This document shows, piece by piece, positions 34,917 through 43,091 of a DNA stretch of 64,000 nt. A program made the position numbers and the translations under genes. How positions within the stretch are numbered: the stretch's first letter is position 1; each line of letters starts with the position of its first letter. Below the pieces are notes generated by a model that worked only from the letters and a program-made list of their open reading frames with translations, made no database searches and was not told the origin of the DNA. The stretch comes from an uncultured Eubacteriales bacterium (GTDB taxonomy: Bacteria; Bacillota; Clostridia; Christensenellales; CAG-138), in NCBI GenBank assembly GCA_900546845.1, contig UREK01000012.1, positions 7,202 through 71,201 on the forward strand, written 5' to 3'.

Positions 34917-35720
34917 ATGAAGCATGCCCTCGTCCGCCTTTTTGCGCCCGTCTGCCTCACAGCCGCCCTTTGCGCCGGCTGCACGCTGAGCCCGCAAAGC
35001 ACGCCTACGCCCGCGCCGGTCGACGTCACACCCGTGCCGGCGGCTGCAACCCCCGTGCCCACGCCGAGTCCCACGCCGGAACCTACGCCCTCCCCTACGC
35101 CCGTGCCTACGCCAAGCCCCACGCCGGAGCCGACGGCCTACCAGAGCGCGGAATACCCGCTCACGCCCAAAAGCCTGCGCACGCGGGAGGGCGGCCGTTA
35201 CCCGGAGGAGGAACGCCTTAACGATGATCCGGAAAAGTTCCGCGCCGTGGTCGATCTCACGAATCAGGCCGTATGCGTCTACGAAAAGGACGAGGCGGGC
35301 GAATACACCGTGCTCGTGCGGGAGATGATCTGTTCCTCCGGCATTGAGGAGACGAACCGAAGCCCGCGCGGCACCTTTCAAATGGGCGAGGATTACAAGC
35401 GTTTCGCCTTTTTTGTGAATTTCAACTGCTATGCGCAGTATTGGTCCCAGATCCGCGGGCGGATCTATTTCCATTCCGTCCCTTATTCCGAACGGGACGA
35501 CCGGTATTTGATTGAGGAGGAATTCTGGCTTCTTGGCCAGCCTGCCTCCCACGGCTGTATCCGCCTCCTGCCGGACGACGCGCAGTGGATCTACCTTTAT
35601 CTCTGCCCCGGCTCCACCGTGACCATCACGGATGAACTCCCGGCGGACCCTGAACTTGTGGCGCGCCTCTTGCCCAAGGAAACGCCTGCGCCGGACTGCT
35701 ATGGAATCGCTGAAGATTAA
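34917..35720 (+). CDS. L,D-transpeptidase lipoprotein (YkuD domain)
   Basis: The protein is made for the cell surface. Its signal peptide ends in a lipobox LCAGC with lipid Cys22. Residues about 28-74 are a proline-threonine-rich linker. The YkuD domain spans about 105-245, with His186 and the catalytic motif SHGCIRL (Cys214, Arg216). It should make 3-3 or other L,D crosslinks in peptidoglycan. A stop codon two codons upstream fixes the start, although AAGGAG is an unusual 20 bp away. Confidence 0.88.
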   Translation: MKHALVRLFAPVCLTAALCAGCTLSPQSTPTPAPVDVTPVPAAATPVPTPSPTPEPTPSPTPVPTPSPTPEPTAYQSAEYPLTPKSLRTREGGRYPEEERLNDDPEKFRAVVDLTNQAVCVYEKDEAGEYTVLVREMICSSGIEETNRSPRGTFQMGEDYKRFAFFVNFNCYAQYWSQIRGRIYFHSVPYSERDDRYLIEEEFWLLGQPASHGCIRLLPDDAQWIYLYLCPGSTVTITDELPADPELVARLLPKETPAPDCYGIAED

Positions 35721-35745
35721 AAACAAACCGCAAAGGAGCTGCATT

Positions 35746-36783
35746 ATGCGCCGCTATCCGTTCCCCAAGATTGATCTGCATCTGCACCTGGACGGCTCCA
35801 TGCTGCCGGAAACCGCCTGGGAGCTTGCGCGTGAGCGCGGCGTCCCCATGCCGGCAGGCACGCTGGAAGAGTTCCGCACATTCCTCGTCGTCACAGCCGA
35901 TTGCCGCAGCGTAAACGAATACCTCATGCGCTTCGAAATACCGCTCTCCATCCTGCAGGATAAGGCTTCCCTCGCCCGGGTGACGCGGGAGCTGATCGAG
36001 CTGCTCGCCGCCCAGGAGCTTGCGTATGCGGAAATCCGCTTCGCGCCGCAACTGCACACACGCAAGGGGCTCACGCAGCGCGACGCGGTCGAGGCAGTGC
36101 TCGAAGGGATGCGTTCGGGGGTTGCGAAATGCCCTTCGATCGGGATCGGAATCCTGCTGTGCGCGATGTGCGTGGGGACGGCGGAGGCCAACGCGGCGGA
36201 AAACCTGCTGACGGTGGAGCTCGCGCGGGAATTCCTCGGCCAGGGCGTAGTTGGCGTAGACCTTGCGGGCGCGGAGGGGATCGTCCCGCTCGAGGACTTC
36301 GCGCCCATTTTCGCGCGGGCGCGCGAGCTCAGCGTGCCCTTTACCTGCCATGCCGGGGACAGTCAGGGTCCGGACACAGTCCAGGCCGCGCTCGACTTCG
36401 GCGCGAAACGGATCGGCCATGGCCACCACATCGCGTTGGACCGCTCGCTTTGCGCGCGCGCCATCCGGGACGGGGTGACGCTTGAAATCTGCCCCACGAG
36501 CAACATCCAGTGCGAAACGCAGCCTTCCTATGAGGCGCATCCGCTCAAGCGGCTGATCGACATGGGCGTTCCCTGCACGATCAACACGGATAATATGATT
36601 CTTTCGGGCATCGACCTCAACAAGGAATATGACCACTGCGTCAACGAGATGGGCCTTAGCTATGCGGATCTGATCCGCTGCAACATCAACAGCGTCCGCG
36701 CTGCCTTTCTGGATGACGTCCGGAAAGCCGCGCTGATTGAGGAGCTGCTCGCCTGCCTGGAATCGTTTCCCGGCAAAAAATGA
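35746..36783 (+). CDS. add: Adenosine deaminase
   Basis: The enzyme converts adenosine to inosine. Zinc ligands His12 and His14 lie in DLHLHLDGS. Other marks are the catalytic VGVDLAGAEG region, FTCHAGDSQGP, RIGHGHHIA and the late NTDNMI aspartate. The 345-residue length is normal. AAAGGAG is 7 bp upstream of the ATG at 35,746. It follows the transpeptidase by 25 bp and may share its transcript. Confidence 0.93.
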   Translation: MRRYPFPKIDLHLHLDGSMLPETAWELARERGVPMPAGTLEEFRTFLVVTADCRSVNEYLMRFEIPLSILQDKASLARVTRELIELLAAQELAYAEIRFAPQLHTRKGLTQRDAVEAVLEGMRSGVAKCPSIGIGILLCAMCVGTAEANAAENLLTVELAREFLGQGVVGVDLAGAEGIVPLEDFAPIFARARELSVPFTCHAGDSQGPDTVQAALDFGAKRIGHGHHIALDRSLCARAIRDGVTLEICPTSNIQCETQPSYEAHPLKRLIDMGVPCTINTDNMILSGIDLNKEYDHCVNEMGLSYADLIRCNINSVRAAFLDDVRKAALIEELLACLESFPGKK

Positions 36784-36804
36784 TTGGTTTCCTCCAAAAA
36801 GGGC

Positions 36805-36833
36805 TTGACGGATTCCGCCGCGCATGGTATTAT
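36805..36833 (+). promoter_or_regulatory. Promoter of the two tRNA genes
   Basis: TTGACG and TATTAT are 17 bp apart, ending 27 bp before the first tRNA. An overlapping TATAAT two bases later could also serve. Confidence 0.75.
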
Positions 36834-36859
36834 AATCCTTGCCGCAATGCGGCTTACGT

Positions 36860-36935
<76 letters not shown>

Positions 36936-36972
36936 AATGATGCGCACGTCGTAAGATGTGCGCATCCCATAT

Positions 36973-37049
36973 GGCGGCGTAGCTCAGTTGGCTAGAGCAT
37001 TCGGTTCATACCCGGAGTGTCATGTGTTCGAGTCACATCGCCGCTACCA
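36973..37049 (+). tRNA. tRNA-Met (CAT), elongator; element integration site
   Basis: The 77-nt gene has the CAT anticodon, a GTTCGAG T-loop and encoded CCA. The acceptor stem GGCGGCG pairs with CGCCGCT with one G-U. It lacks the initiator marks. A CAT tRNA could also be the isoleucine type after lysidine change, but the sequence fits Met. Its 3' half is repeated at 51,098, marking an inserted element. Confidence 0.92.
37005..37048 (+). repeat. attL: 44-bp direct repeat in the tRNA 3' end
   Basis: From the anticodon loop to the first two bases of CCA, this stretch is identical to 51,098-51,141. Such a repeat is the mark left by tyrosine-integrase insertion into a tRNA gene. Confidence 0.93.
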
Positions 37050-37056
37050 TCGGAAA

Positions 37057-37080
37057 AGTCCCTAAGTTAGGGGCTTTTTC
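37057..37080 (+). terminator. Terminator after the tRNA-Met gene
   Basis: AGTCCCTAA and TTAGGGGCT pair across a tight loop and are followed by TTTTTC and TTTTTG. It lies just inside the element's left end. Confidence 0.7.
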
Positions 37081-37130
37081 TGTTTTTGTTCATCTCAACT
37101 CAACCCCGTTTCGGCAACATTTTGGCAACT

Positions 37131-37247
37131 ATTCATCATGGAGTTCATCATGAGATGATAAACGGGGGTTGAGAAGCCACCCATGAGCCAGTGGAGAGCA
37201 AAAAGAGAGCAGGGGTTCATCATTCGGAAAATCCCGAAATGATGAAC
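37131..37247. repeat. Left-end GTTCATCAT repeats (candidate integrase arm sites)
   Basis: ATTCATCAT (37,131), GTTCATCAT (37,143 and 37,215) and the reverse ATGATGAAC (37,239) are spread over about 120 bp. The last two make a 13-bp hairpin with one bulge. The same word recurs at the right end of the element. The 37,250-37,489 stretch holds no gene that I can see. Confidence 0.55.
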
Positions 37248-37489
37248 TCCTGCTCCGAAAATCCGGGGTGGACACACCATCAACTGCTGGGTGTGTGGAG
37301 GGAGAAATCCCAGAATATATTCGTTATAGTGAAAATAAAAGGGAGTTACGCAAGCTACCACTGCCGAAACCAGGTAGACACGTCCGAAACGGGCCTTGCT
37401 TCTCCTCCCTAAACTAATATAGTCTAAAGAACGATATATCGCAATATCGATATTCAATCATGAGCTTCATGACTGCTTTACTATTTTCC

Positions 37490-38618
37490 TCACGCTCCCA
37501 GATGCTTATTCAGCGCATCCACCGCAGCCTGTTCCTTCCCCTCCGAGAGATGGGTATAGATTTTCAGCGTGACTTGGATATCGCTATGGCCAAGGAACTT
37601 CTGCGCCGATTTCACATCCACTCCCGCATCGTAGAGGGTTGAGGCCATCGTATGCCTCAACTGGTGGGCGCTGAACTCCTTCAGCGTCTGCACCTTCGGC
37701 CTGCTCCGGCTGGCGTCCCTTCCCCCGGCTTTGAGGTTGAGATAATGGAGGTAGCTGTCCCACGCTACATTGTAAGCGGTGTGCGTCATGAGTTCCCCCT
37801 TTACTGAGGGACAAACATATTCGGATTCAGCATTATCCTTTGCCTTTTGAAGCAATGGGATTATCTTTTTTCGGGATAGGAACTGTTCGTATTCCCGTCT
37901 TCGTCTTCGGTGTTTTAATGGACACGCTGTTGTTGTGGAAAGCCACGGCTTTGTTCACCGTAAGCCTCTCGGCTTCCAAATCAATATCCTCCCACTTTAG
38001 GGCAAGCAGCTCGCCCTTACGGATTCCCGTGTAGAGCATGATCAGCACGGGGATGCCCATGCGGTGGCCTTCGCAGGTATCAAAAACTAGCTTGCGGGTG
38101 GCTTTATCAATAGGCTCCCGCTCCTCGGCCTCGGTCTTGGGCACCGTCACCTTGGCGAACACATTCCTGTGAATTAGGTCATTTTCCACCGCAGCTTCAA
38201 GAACTTGGGCAGCGGTCTGTTTGATCTCGGTCATGGTTTTGCTGGAATACCCCTTTTCAGCCAAGCCATTGATAACCATCTTCAGATGTAGGGGCTTGAG
38301 CTCCCGCAGCTTCATATTGCCGATGCTGGGATTGAGATGCTTTTCAAGAACGGATTCGTAGCGGCGGTAGGATGATCCGCCAGCCAGATTGCATTTGTAC
38401 TGCGTCAGCCAGAGCTTCCCCATCTCAGAGAATGTCATATCCAGATTGGCCACGTCCATGCCCTGTTCCTGCTGGCGCTTGAATTCCGCCACCAGCGCAT
38501 CAACCTCCTTGAGGGTGGTGGCAGTGAAGAACTTACGGATGGGCTTTCCGTTCTCATCTACTCCGATTTTCACAGACCGCTGATAGCGGCCATTTTTCTG
38601 TTTTTTTGCGGTTGCCAT
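37490..38618 (-). pseudogene. Tyrosine integrase, split by a one-base frameshift
   Basis: The gene encodes a phage/ICE-type integrase in two frames. The 5' part (to about 37,833) has a basic AP2-like arm-binding domain, a core-binding domain (GSSYRRYESVLEKHL) and the first catalytic arginine in YTGIRKGELLAL. The 3' part has HQLRHTMAS, GHSDIQVTLKIYTHL with the nucleophile tyrosine, and a normal end. At about 37,870-37,875 a run of six A's replaces an expected five; with five A's the frame PKKIIPLLQ is restored. The start at 38,618 has GGAGG 9 bp upstream. Confidence 0.88.
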
Positions 38619-38715
38619 TGGCTTTTTCCTCCGTTTCTCGTTAGGTTGGTGTGTGATGTTAGCGTGGAACCCACCGTAAGTCAAGTCTTGTGTGTCGTAG
38701 TTTCAAATAGATATG

Positions 38716-38793
38716 AACTGTCTGCGAATTGGGGATAGCTTTCCTCCCAGTTTGCTGGTATTGTCCTTTGTCAGCAAGAATAAGGAGGCCCTC
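38716..38793 (+). promoter_or_regulatory. Conserved leader 1, with TTGCTGG/TCAGCAA hairpin
   Basis: This 78-bp leader is closely similar to the one at 39,656. It shares CTGT-CG-GAA-TGGG, TAGCTTTC and a hairpin TTGCTGG (38,752) with TCAGCAA (38,771), then the ribosome site. The hairpin ends 8 bp before GGAGG, so it could affect translation. Confidence 0.55.
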
Positions 38794-39138
38794 ATGCGGC
38801 AGATTTTGGAATCCCTGTACGATATCTTTTACGAGCCGCTGCCCGAAGCAGAGCTAAAGCAATCCGTGAATGAATGCCACTGGCAGCTCATCGACAGGCT
38901 GGAGAAGCCGGAACGCAAGCTGGTACTGAGGATCATAGACGCGCAAGACCAAATCGCGGAAAACCTCTCAACTGACAGCTTCATCGCCGGATTCCAACTG
39001 GCATGGCGGCTGGCAAGTGAATTATATCTCCGGGAAAAGGAGCGTCCGACGCGGGTGCGAAAGCCCAGACCGGACGCTCTTTTCATCCCAGAGGAGAGCA
39101 ATGACGAGGAGGACGGAGAACTCCGCCCTCTCGTCTGA
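38794..39138 (+). CDS. DUF6809-like protein, copy 1
   Basis: The 114-residue acidic protein begins MRQILESLYDIFYEP and ends in ESNDEEDGELRPLV. It is related to the gene at 39,733 (shared MR-IL--LY start, AGFQLAWRLA against DGFRLGAKLM, and the DGELRPL tail). This type is known to me as DUF6809, common in mobile DNA of Clostridia and without known role. AAGGAGG lies 6 bp before the ATG. It is divergent from the integrase. Confidence 0.6.
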   Translation: MRQILESLYDIFYEPLPEAELKQSVNECHWQLIDRLEKPERKLVLRIIDAQDQIAENLSTDSFIAGFQLAWRLASELYLREKERPTRVRKPRPDALFIPEESNDEEDGELRPLV

Positions 39139-39184
39139 GGCCACGTGGCCCCACGTGTGCCCCCGTGTGCGATTCTTATGGGCT

Positions 39185-39614
39185 GGGTGGCATAACCTGC
39201 CACCCTTCCCCGTTGAACGCAGCTTGGGGCGTTTGTGCGTGAAATCTTCTCCCGCCCAATACCCCTCTACAATATAGACGCTGGGAGAAGGGTTTTGTAA
39301 ACCGATCGGGTTCGGCAAAACTGCCCAACCCGATTCGCAAATAATCTCCTCTTCTCAGCGCCACCTTCGGACAACATTGTCCAAAGGTTCTAACCTCTTG
39401 GCATTCTTGCCAAAAGGTTAGGATCGGAGATGGCAACGGTGCCATCTCCGGTTTTCATGCCCAAAAATACGGCGGCATTGCTCCAACGCCTGAAAACAGG
39501 AGGCATACCGGGATAAAATGTTAAGCCGCAGGATGGAAAATCAAGGTTGGACAACGTTGGACAACCTTGATCCTGCTTTATATCATGTTACTACCATTTT
39601 GTGGTAGTAACATG
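39185..39614. repeat. Cluster of seven stem-loops of unrelated sequence
   Basis: Within 430 bp lie: GGGTGGCA/TGCCACCC (39,185-39,205); ATCGGGTT/AACCCGAT (39,305-39,334); GGACAA/TTGTCC (39,369-39,382); CTAACCT-TTGGCA with its mirror (39,390-39,421); GGAGATGGCA/TGCCATCTCC (39,426-39,449); TCAAGGTTG/CAACCTTGA (39,541-39,570); and CATGTTACTACCA with its mirror (39,584-39,614). No gene is seen from 39,139 to 39,732. Only some have short T-runs, so they are not simply terminators. Confidence 0.75.
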
Positions 39615-39655
39615 GTGCTTTCTGCCGTATTTACTACCATGAAACTATCATGAGA

Positions 39656-39732
39656 CTGTTCGTGAAATGGGACTAGCTTTCTTTCTGGATTGCTGATATT
39701 GTTTATTGTCAGCAAAGACGGAGGTCAAAATC
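39656..39732 (+). promoter_or_regulatory. Conserved leader 2, with TTGCTGA/TCAGCAA hairpin
   Basis: This leader copies leader 1 with changes. The hairpin TTGCTGA (39,690) and TCAGCAA (39,709) keeps pairing, since the A here replaces a G that formed a G-U pair in leader 1. GGAGG follows 13 bp later. Confidence 0.55.
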
Positions 39733-40026
39733 ATGCGAAAGATTCTGGAGGATCTTTACTACGGTAACATCGCTCCCAACGCAAAGACTTTTTCGAAAAA
39801 CTCTCCTTACGCCAAGGCCATGGACAAGCTGGACAAGAGCGATGCCTATCTGCAAGGGGTGCTGGATGAGGAAGGCAAGGCCATGCTCAAGGCCTTCGAG
39901 GATGCCCAGAGCGAGGTCAGCGACATCGGCATTGTGGAAGCCTTTATTGACGGCTTCCGACTTGGGGCAAAGCTCATGCTGGCGGCGCTCAGCGAGGATG
40001 ACGGCGAGCTGCGGCCGCTGATTTAA
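39733..40026 (+). CDS. DUF6809-like protein, copy 2
   Basis: This 97-residue protein begins MRKILEDLYYGNIAPN, the typical DUF6809 start, and ends in SEDDGELRPLI like copy 1. It looks all-helical, acidic and soluble, with no signal or membrane segment. GGAGG lies about 8 bp before the ATG at 39,733. Two diverged copies with similar leaders point to an old duplication inside the element. The role is unknown. Confidence 0.7.
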   Translation: MRKILEDLYYGNIAPNAKTFSKNSPYAKAMDKLDKSDAYLQGVLDEEGKAMLKAFEDAQSEVSDIGIVEAFIDGFRLGAKLMLAALSEDDGELRPLI

Positions 40027-40117
40027 AGAGCGCTAAATTTGATACTGAAAAGTAGGCAACTTTACTATCCGCAAGCCCCTGAGCGCTAAGCCTGACTACT
40101 TTCGGCCACGGGAAAAC

Positions 40118-40197
40118 TATCTGTGAAATGGGGGGTTCCCTTTCCAAAGGTTCCGGTCTATTGTGTTGTTGCAAAAAAACGACAGGAGGAACCGAAC
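40118..40197 (+). promoter_or_regulatory. Leader 3, partly similar to leaders 1 and 2
   Basis: CTATCTGTGAAATGGGG matches the first 17 bases of leaders 1 and 2 at most positions. The later part has diverged and lacks the TCAGCAA hairpin. It ends in AGGAGG before the lipoprotein gene. Confidence 0.4.
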
Positions 40198-40862
40198 ATG
40201 AGAAGATTGGGAACGCTGGTCATGGTCATCTTGCTCATCACAGGATGCAACGCAATGCAGCCCAACATGGAAGAAACGAAGTTGCTGTGGCGAGAAACTG
40301 AGAAAAATATGCAGGCGTGGGCACTCCCGACAAAGACAGAAGCCAGCCCTGCCGAAAAGCTCCAGATCATACCGGAGCCAACAGTAGAAATACCGCAGAA
40401 AACGCCCACACCAACCGAAGAACCTGCATCGCAACCGCCCACACCAACGCCGATACCGGACCAGGATAAAACCGTACAGGAAAGCACCGGCTATCACGAA
40501 CAGACTACGCCCCAACAAGAGGAAAAACCAGAGATAATCGACTGGCCCTACATCACCTGTCCGCCGGAACCATCCTCCACACCTGAAATAGACTTGCCTT
40601 ACATCACCGCTCCGGAAGTGCCCACCTACACCGGAACCTGAACCCACAGAACCAACGCAAGAAGAACCCATACCAACGCCCCAGCTCATCCCGGACGTCC
40701 CTGCCGACCCTACCCCGGAACCAACGGAACAGCCAGCTGAGCAGCCCGCTGCCGGCTATGCCGAATGCTCCTGCGGGGCAAGGCTGACCCCGGAGGAAGT
40801 CTTACCCCCACATGAAAGCCTACGCCATGAACGGCGAAAGCCACAGCTGCCGGGCATACTGA
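40198..40862 (+). pseudogene. Lipoprotein with Pro/Thr-rich linker, broken by two frameshifts
   Basis: The frame opens with a signal peptide and lipobox LLITGC (Cys17), then a Pro/Glu/Thr-rich linker, and stops at 40,641. Shifting frame near 40,615-40,625 continues the same repeats (EPTEPTQEEPIPTP) to YAECSCGARLTPEEV. A second shift near 40,808-40,812 yields MKAYAMNGESHSCRAY and a stop at 40,862. The cysteine and histidine pattern hints at a small metal-binding end domain. AGGAGG is 9 bp before the ATG. Confidence 0.6.
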
Positions 40863-40910
40863 GCCGAACTCCCCCCACGGACCTGCGCAAGCGGGCCCAT
40901 CATTTTTCTT

Positions 40911-41029
40911 TGAAAGCCTTCAAACCAAGGCTTTCAATCCCCTACCACATCAACACAGCCTGCTTCAGCGGGCCGGAAGGCGGCGCCATCGGCGCTGCCT
41001 TAGCAGGCATAGCAAAAATGTACATTTTG
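40911..41029. other. Non-coding stretch with two inverted repeats
   Basis: TGAAAGCCTT, loop CAAACC and AAGGCTTTCA make a 10-bp perfect stem at 40,911-40,936. GCAAAA-TGTACATTTTGC forms a near-perfect palindrome at about 41,010-41,029. A stop-broken frame (FSGPEGGAIGAALAGIAKM) crosses the region and looks like a decayed gene of mobile DNA, but I cannot name it. Confidence 0.4.
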
Positions 41030-41149
41030 CGCCGCCTGTCGGGTGTCCCCGAACCCCTATGACGCTGATGGGCGGAGAAAGGCTTGGCTTTTTCGCAAAT
41101 CAGACGCAGTTGAGATATTCAACACAATATTTAAATATGCCGATATTGG

Positions 41150-41178
41150 TTGAAGAATCGAGAAAAAACTGATAAAAT
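41150..41178 (+). promoter_or_regulatory. Promoter before the XRE-hsdMSR genes
   Basis: TTGAAG (41,150) and TAAAAT (41,173) are 17 bp apart in AT-rich DNA, about 58 bp before the XRE gene. Confidence 0.6.
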
Positions 41179-41235
41179 GTTATATTCATAATCGTGTCTT
41201 AGGCGATGCTGTTTTGATGTGCGGAGGGATTCTGG

Positions 41236-41463
41236 ATGGCATATTCTTATAACCGGCTCTGGAAACTCATGATCGATAAAAAGATCAACAAAACAGCCTT
41301 GCGGCGTGAAGCCGGAATCACATCCAACGCCATGGCAAAACTGGGAAAAGACTTGCCGGTCAACGTGGAAGTGCTGGCAAAGATTTGCCGCGTCCTCGAT
41401 TGTACGGTGGACGATATTATGGAGATTTTGCCCGATAAAGATGTGGGTACCGGCAACCAATAG
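41236..41463 (+). CDS. Small XRE-type (Cro/C1) regulator
   Basis: The 75-residue protein is nearly all one helix-turn-helix domain: KTALRREAGITSNAMAKLG is the DNA-binding pair, then VLAKICRVLDCTVDDIMEI. It lies 23 bp before hsdM on the same strand. By position it may act like a controller of the restriction operon, adjusting methylase and nuclease levels, though similar small XRE proteins also sit next to many unrelated genes. AGGGA is upstream of the ATG. Confidence 0.82.
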   Translation: MAYSYNRLWKLMIDKKINKTALRREAGITSNAMAKLGKDLPVNVEVLAKICRVLDCTVDDIMEILPDKDVGTGNQ

Positions 41464-41486
41464 TATAACAGGAAAGGTATCGCCCA

Positions 41487-43091
41487 ATGGCAAAGAAAAA
41501 GACCGAGGAAAAACTAAACCTGGAGGCTGTCCTGTTCAAATGCCGTGACATATTGCGTCAGGCGCGTAATTCCGGCTCTTTCTTTGAAAAGCGGGACATG
41601 ATGCTTACGCTTGTGTTCCTGCGCTTCATCGGAGAAAAGTTTGAGGATGGCATTGCAAAACTGCGTCAGGATTTAATCGCACAGGAACTTGATCCGGATG
41701 ATGAAAATATCTGGGCGGCGTTTTTTGAGGACGCCACCTTTACGGACGGCACATATAACCTGCCTGTGGAAGCCCGTTGGTCTACGATCATCAAGACGCC
41801 TGCACCGGGTCTCAATGTGGCTCTGGATACCGCCCTGCACAGCCTTGCCGCCAGCAGCGAACAGCTCAAAGGCTGTTTTGTGGAGGGTACGTTTACCGCA
41901 CGGAACCTTGCGCCCAATGATATTAAAAAGATCGTTGACGAGGTCAATAAGATCAGCCATAAAACATTTGGGGAAGAAAAGGATCTGATCGGCCGCGTCT
42001 ATGAATACTTCCTCAAGGAGTTTGCTGTAAACGCAACGAAGGAAGAAGGCGAATTCTATACGCCCCACGATGTGGTGCAGCTGATCGCCACCATGATCGA
42101 GCCCTTTGACGGCACGCTGTATGATCCCTGCTGCGGCTCCGGCGGCATGTTCATCCAGAGCGCAGCGCTTGTGAAAGCGAAGAAAGGGGATATCAGCCGC
42201 ATCAATATTTATGGGCAGGAGAAGGAGCCCGCCACGCACCGGCTGGCGAAGATGAATCTCGCCCTGCGTGGGATCAGCCATCATCTTGGCGAGACAAGCG
42301 ATTCCTCCTTTACCCGGGACCTGCATAAGGGCTTATATTTTGATTACATCATGGCGAACCCGCCCTTCAATCTGAAAGGCTGGTATGACGCCAACTTGAA
42401 AAACGATCCCCGCTGGGCGGACTATACAACGCCGCCGGAAAGCAATGCAAACTATGCCTGGATTCTGCACATGCTTTTCCACCTGAAGGCGCTCAACGGT
42501 GTTGCCGGGTTTCTTTTGGCCAACGGCGCTCTGGGCGACAGCGATACCCTGGAGATACGGAAAAAGCTGATCCAGAACGACAAGGTGGAAGCCATCGTCA
42601 TCCTCCCCCGCGAGTTGTTCATCACAACGGATATCAGCGTGACACTCTGGATATTGAACCAGAACAAAAAAGGCGGCGCCTACCACGAACGGAACCTGCG
42701 CAACCGGGAACATGAGATCCTCTTTATGGATTTGCGCACATGGACGGAGAACCCGGTCAAAGGCGAGAACAAAAAGAAGGTTTGCCTGACCACGGAGCAG
42801 ATACAGCGGGCGGCGGACATCTACCACACATGGCAAAGCCAAGGGACAGACGGCGCGAAATACGCTGTGCCGGAGCTTTACCGCAGCGTCAGCATGGATG
42901 AGATCGAAAAGCAGGGTTGGAGTCTTGTGCCCAGCAAGTATATCGAATTCATCGACCACGACTTGGATATCGATTTCCACACAGAAATGCGCCGCATACA
43001 GCAGGAGATGCGGGAGCTTCTGGCGCAGGAAAAGCAGTCTCAAAGGATGCTGGAGAATGCTTTCAGGGGGATTGAGTATGGGATTGAGTAA
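41487..43091 (+). CDS. hsdM: Type I restriction-modification DNA methyltransferase
   Basis: HsdM methylates adenine in the site chosen by HsdS. The N-terminal helical HsdM_N domain covers about 10-160. The SAM-binding motif DPCCGSGGMF is at 213-222, and the catalytic NPPF is at 291-294. The protein has 534 residues, full length. Its last 14 bp overlap hsdS. The set hsdM-hsdS-hsdR in one run makes a complete system that can modify and cut DNA. Confidence 0.95.
   Translation: MAKKKTEEKLNLEAVLFKCRDILRQARNSGSFFEKRDMMLTLVFLRFIGEKFEDGIAKLRQDLIAQELDPDDENIWAAFFEDATFTDGTYNLPVEARWSTIIKTPAPGLNVALDTALHSLAASSEQLKGCFVEGTFTARNLAPNDIKKIVDEVNKISHKTFGEEKDLIGRVYEYFLKEFAVNATKEEGEFYTPHDVVQLIATMIEPFDGTLYDPCCGSGGMFIQSAALVKAKKGDISRINIYGQEKEPATHRLAKMNLALRGISHHLGETSDSSFTRDLHKGLYFDYIMANPPFNLKGWYDANLKNDPRWADYTTPPESNANYAWILHMLFHLKALNGVAGFLLANGALGDSDTLEIRKKLIQNDKVEAIVILPRELFITTDISVTLWILNQNKKGGAYHERNLRNREHEILFMDLRTWTENPVKGENKKKVCLTTEQIQRAADIYHTWQSQGTDGAKYAVPELYRSVSMDEIEKQGWSLVPSKYIEFIDHDLDIDFHTEMRRIQQEMRELLAQEKQSQRMLENAFRGIEYGIE

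Noticed and set aside
36973..37049. Second CAT tRNA as tRNA-Ile2 (lysidine type)
   Set aside because: Possible in principle, but its overall sequence and place beside the initiator tRNA fit elongator Met better. It stays a minor alternative.
37851..37890. Programmed -1 frameshifting in the integrase at the A-run
   Set aside because: A -1 shift reaches TAA at once (AGA TAA). Joining the halves needs the opposite frame, which fits one extra A and not a slippery site.
37131..39614. CRISPR array in the repeat-rich part of the element
   Set aside because: The short repeats are not evenly spaced and the hairpins differ in sequence. No cas gene is nearby.
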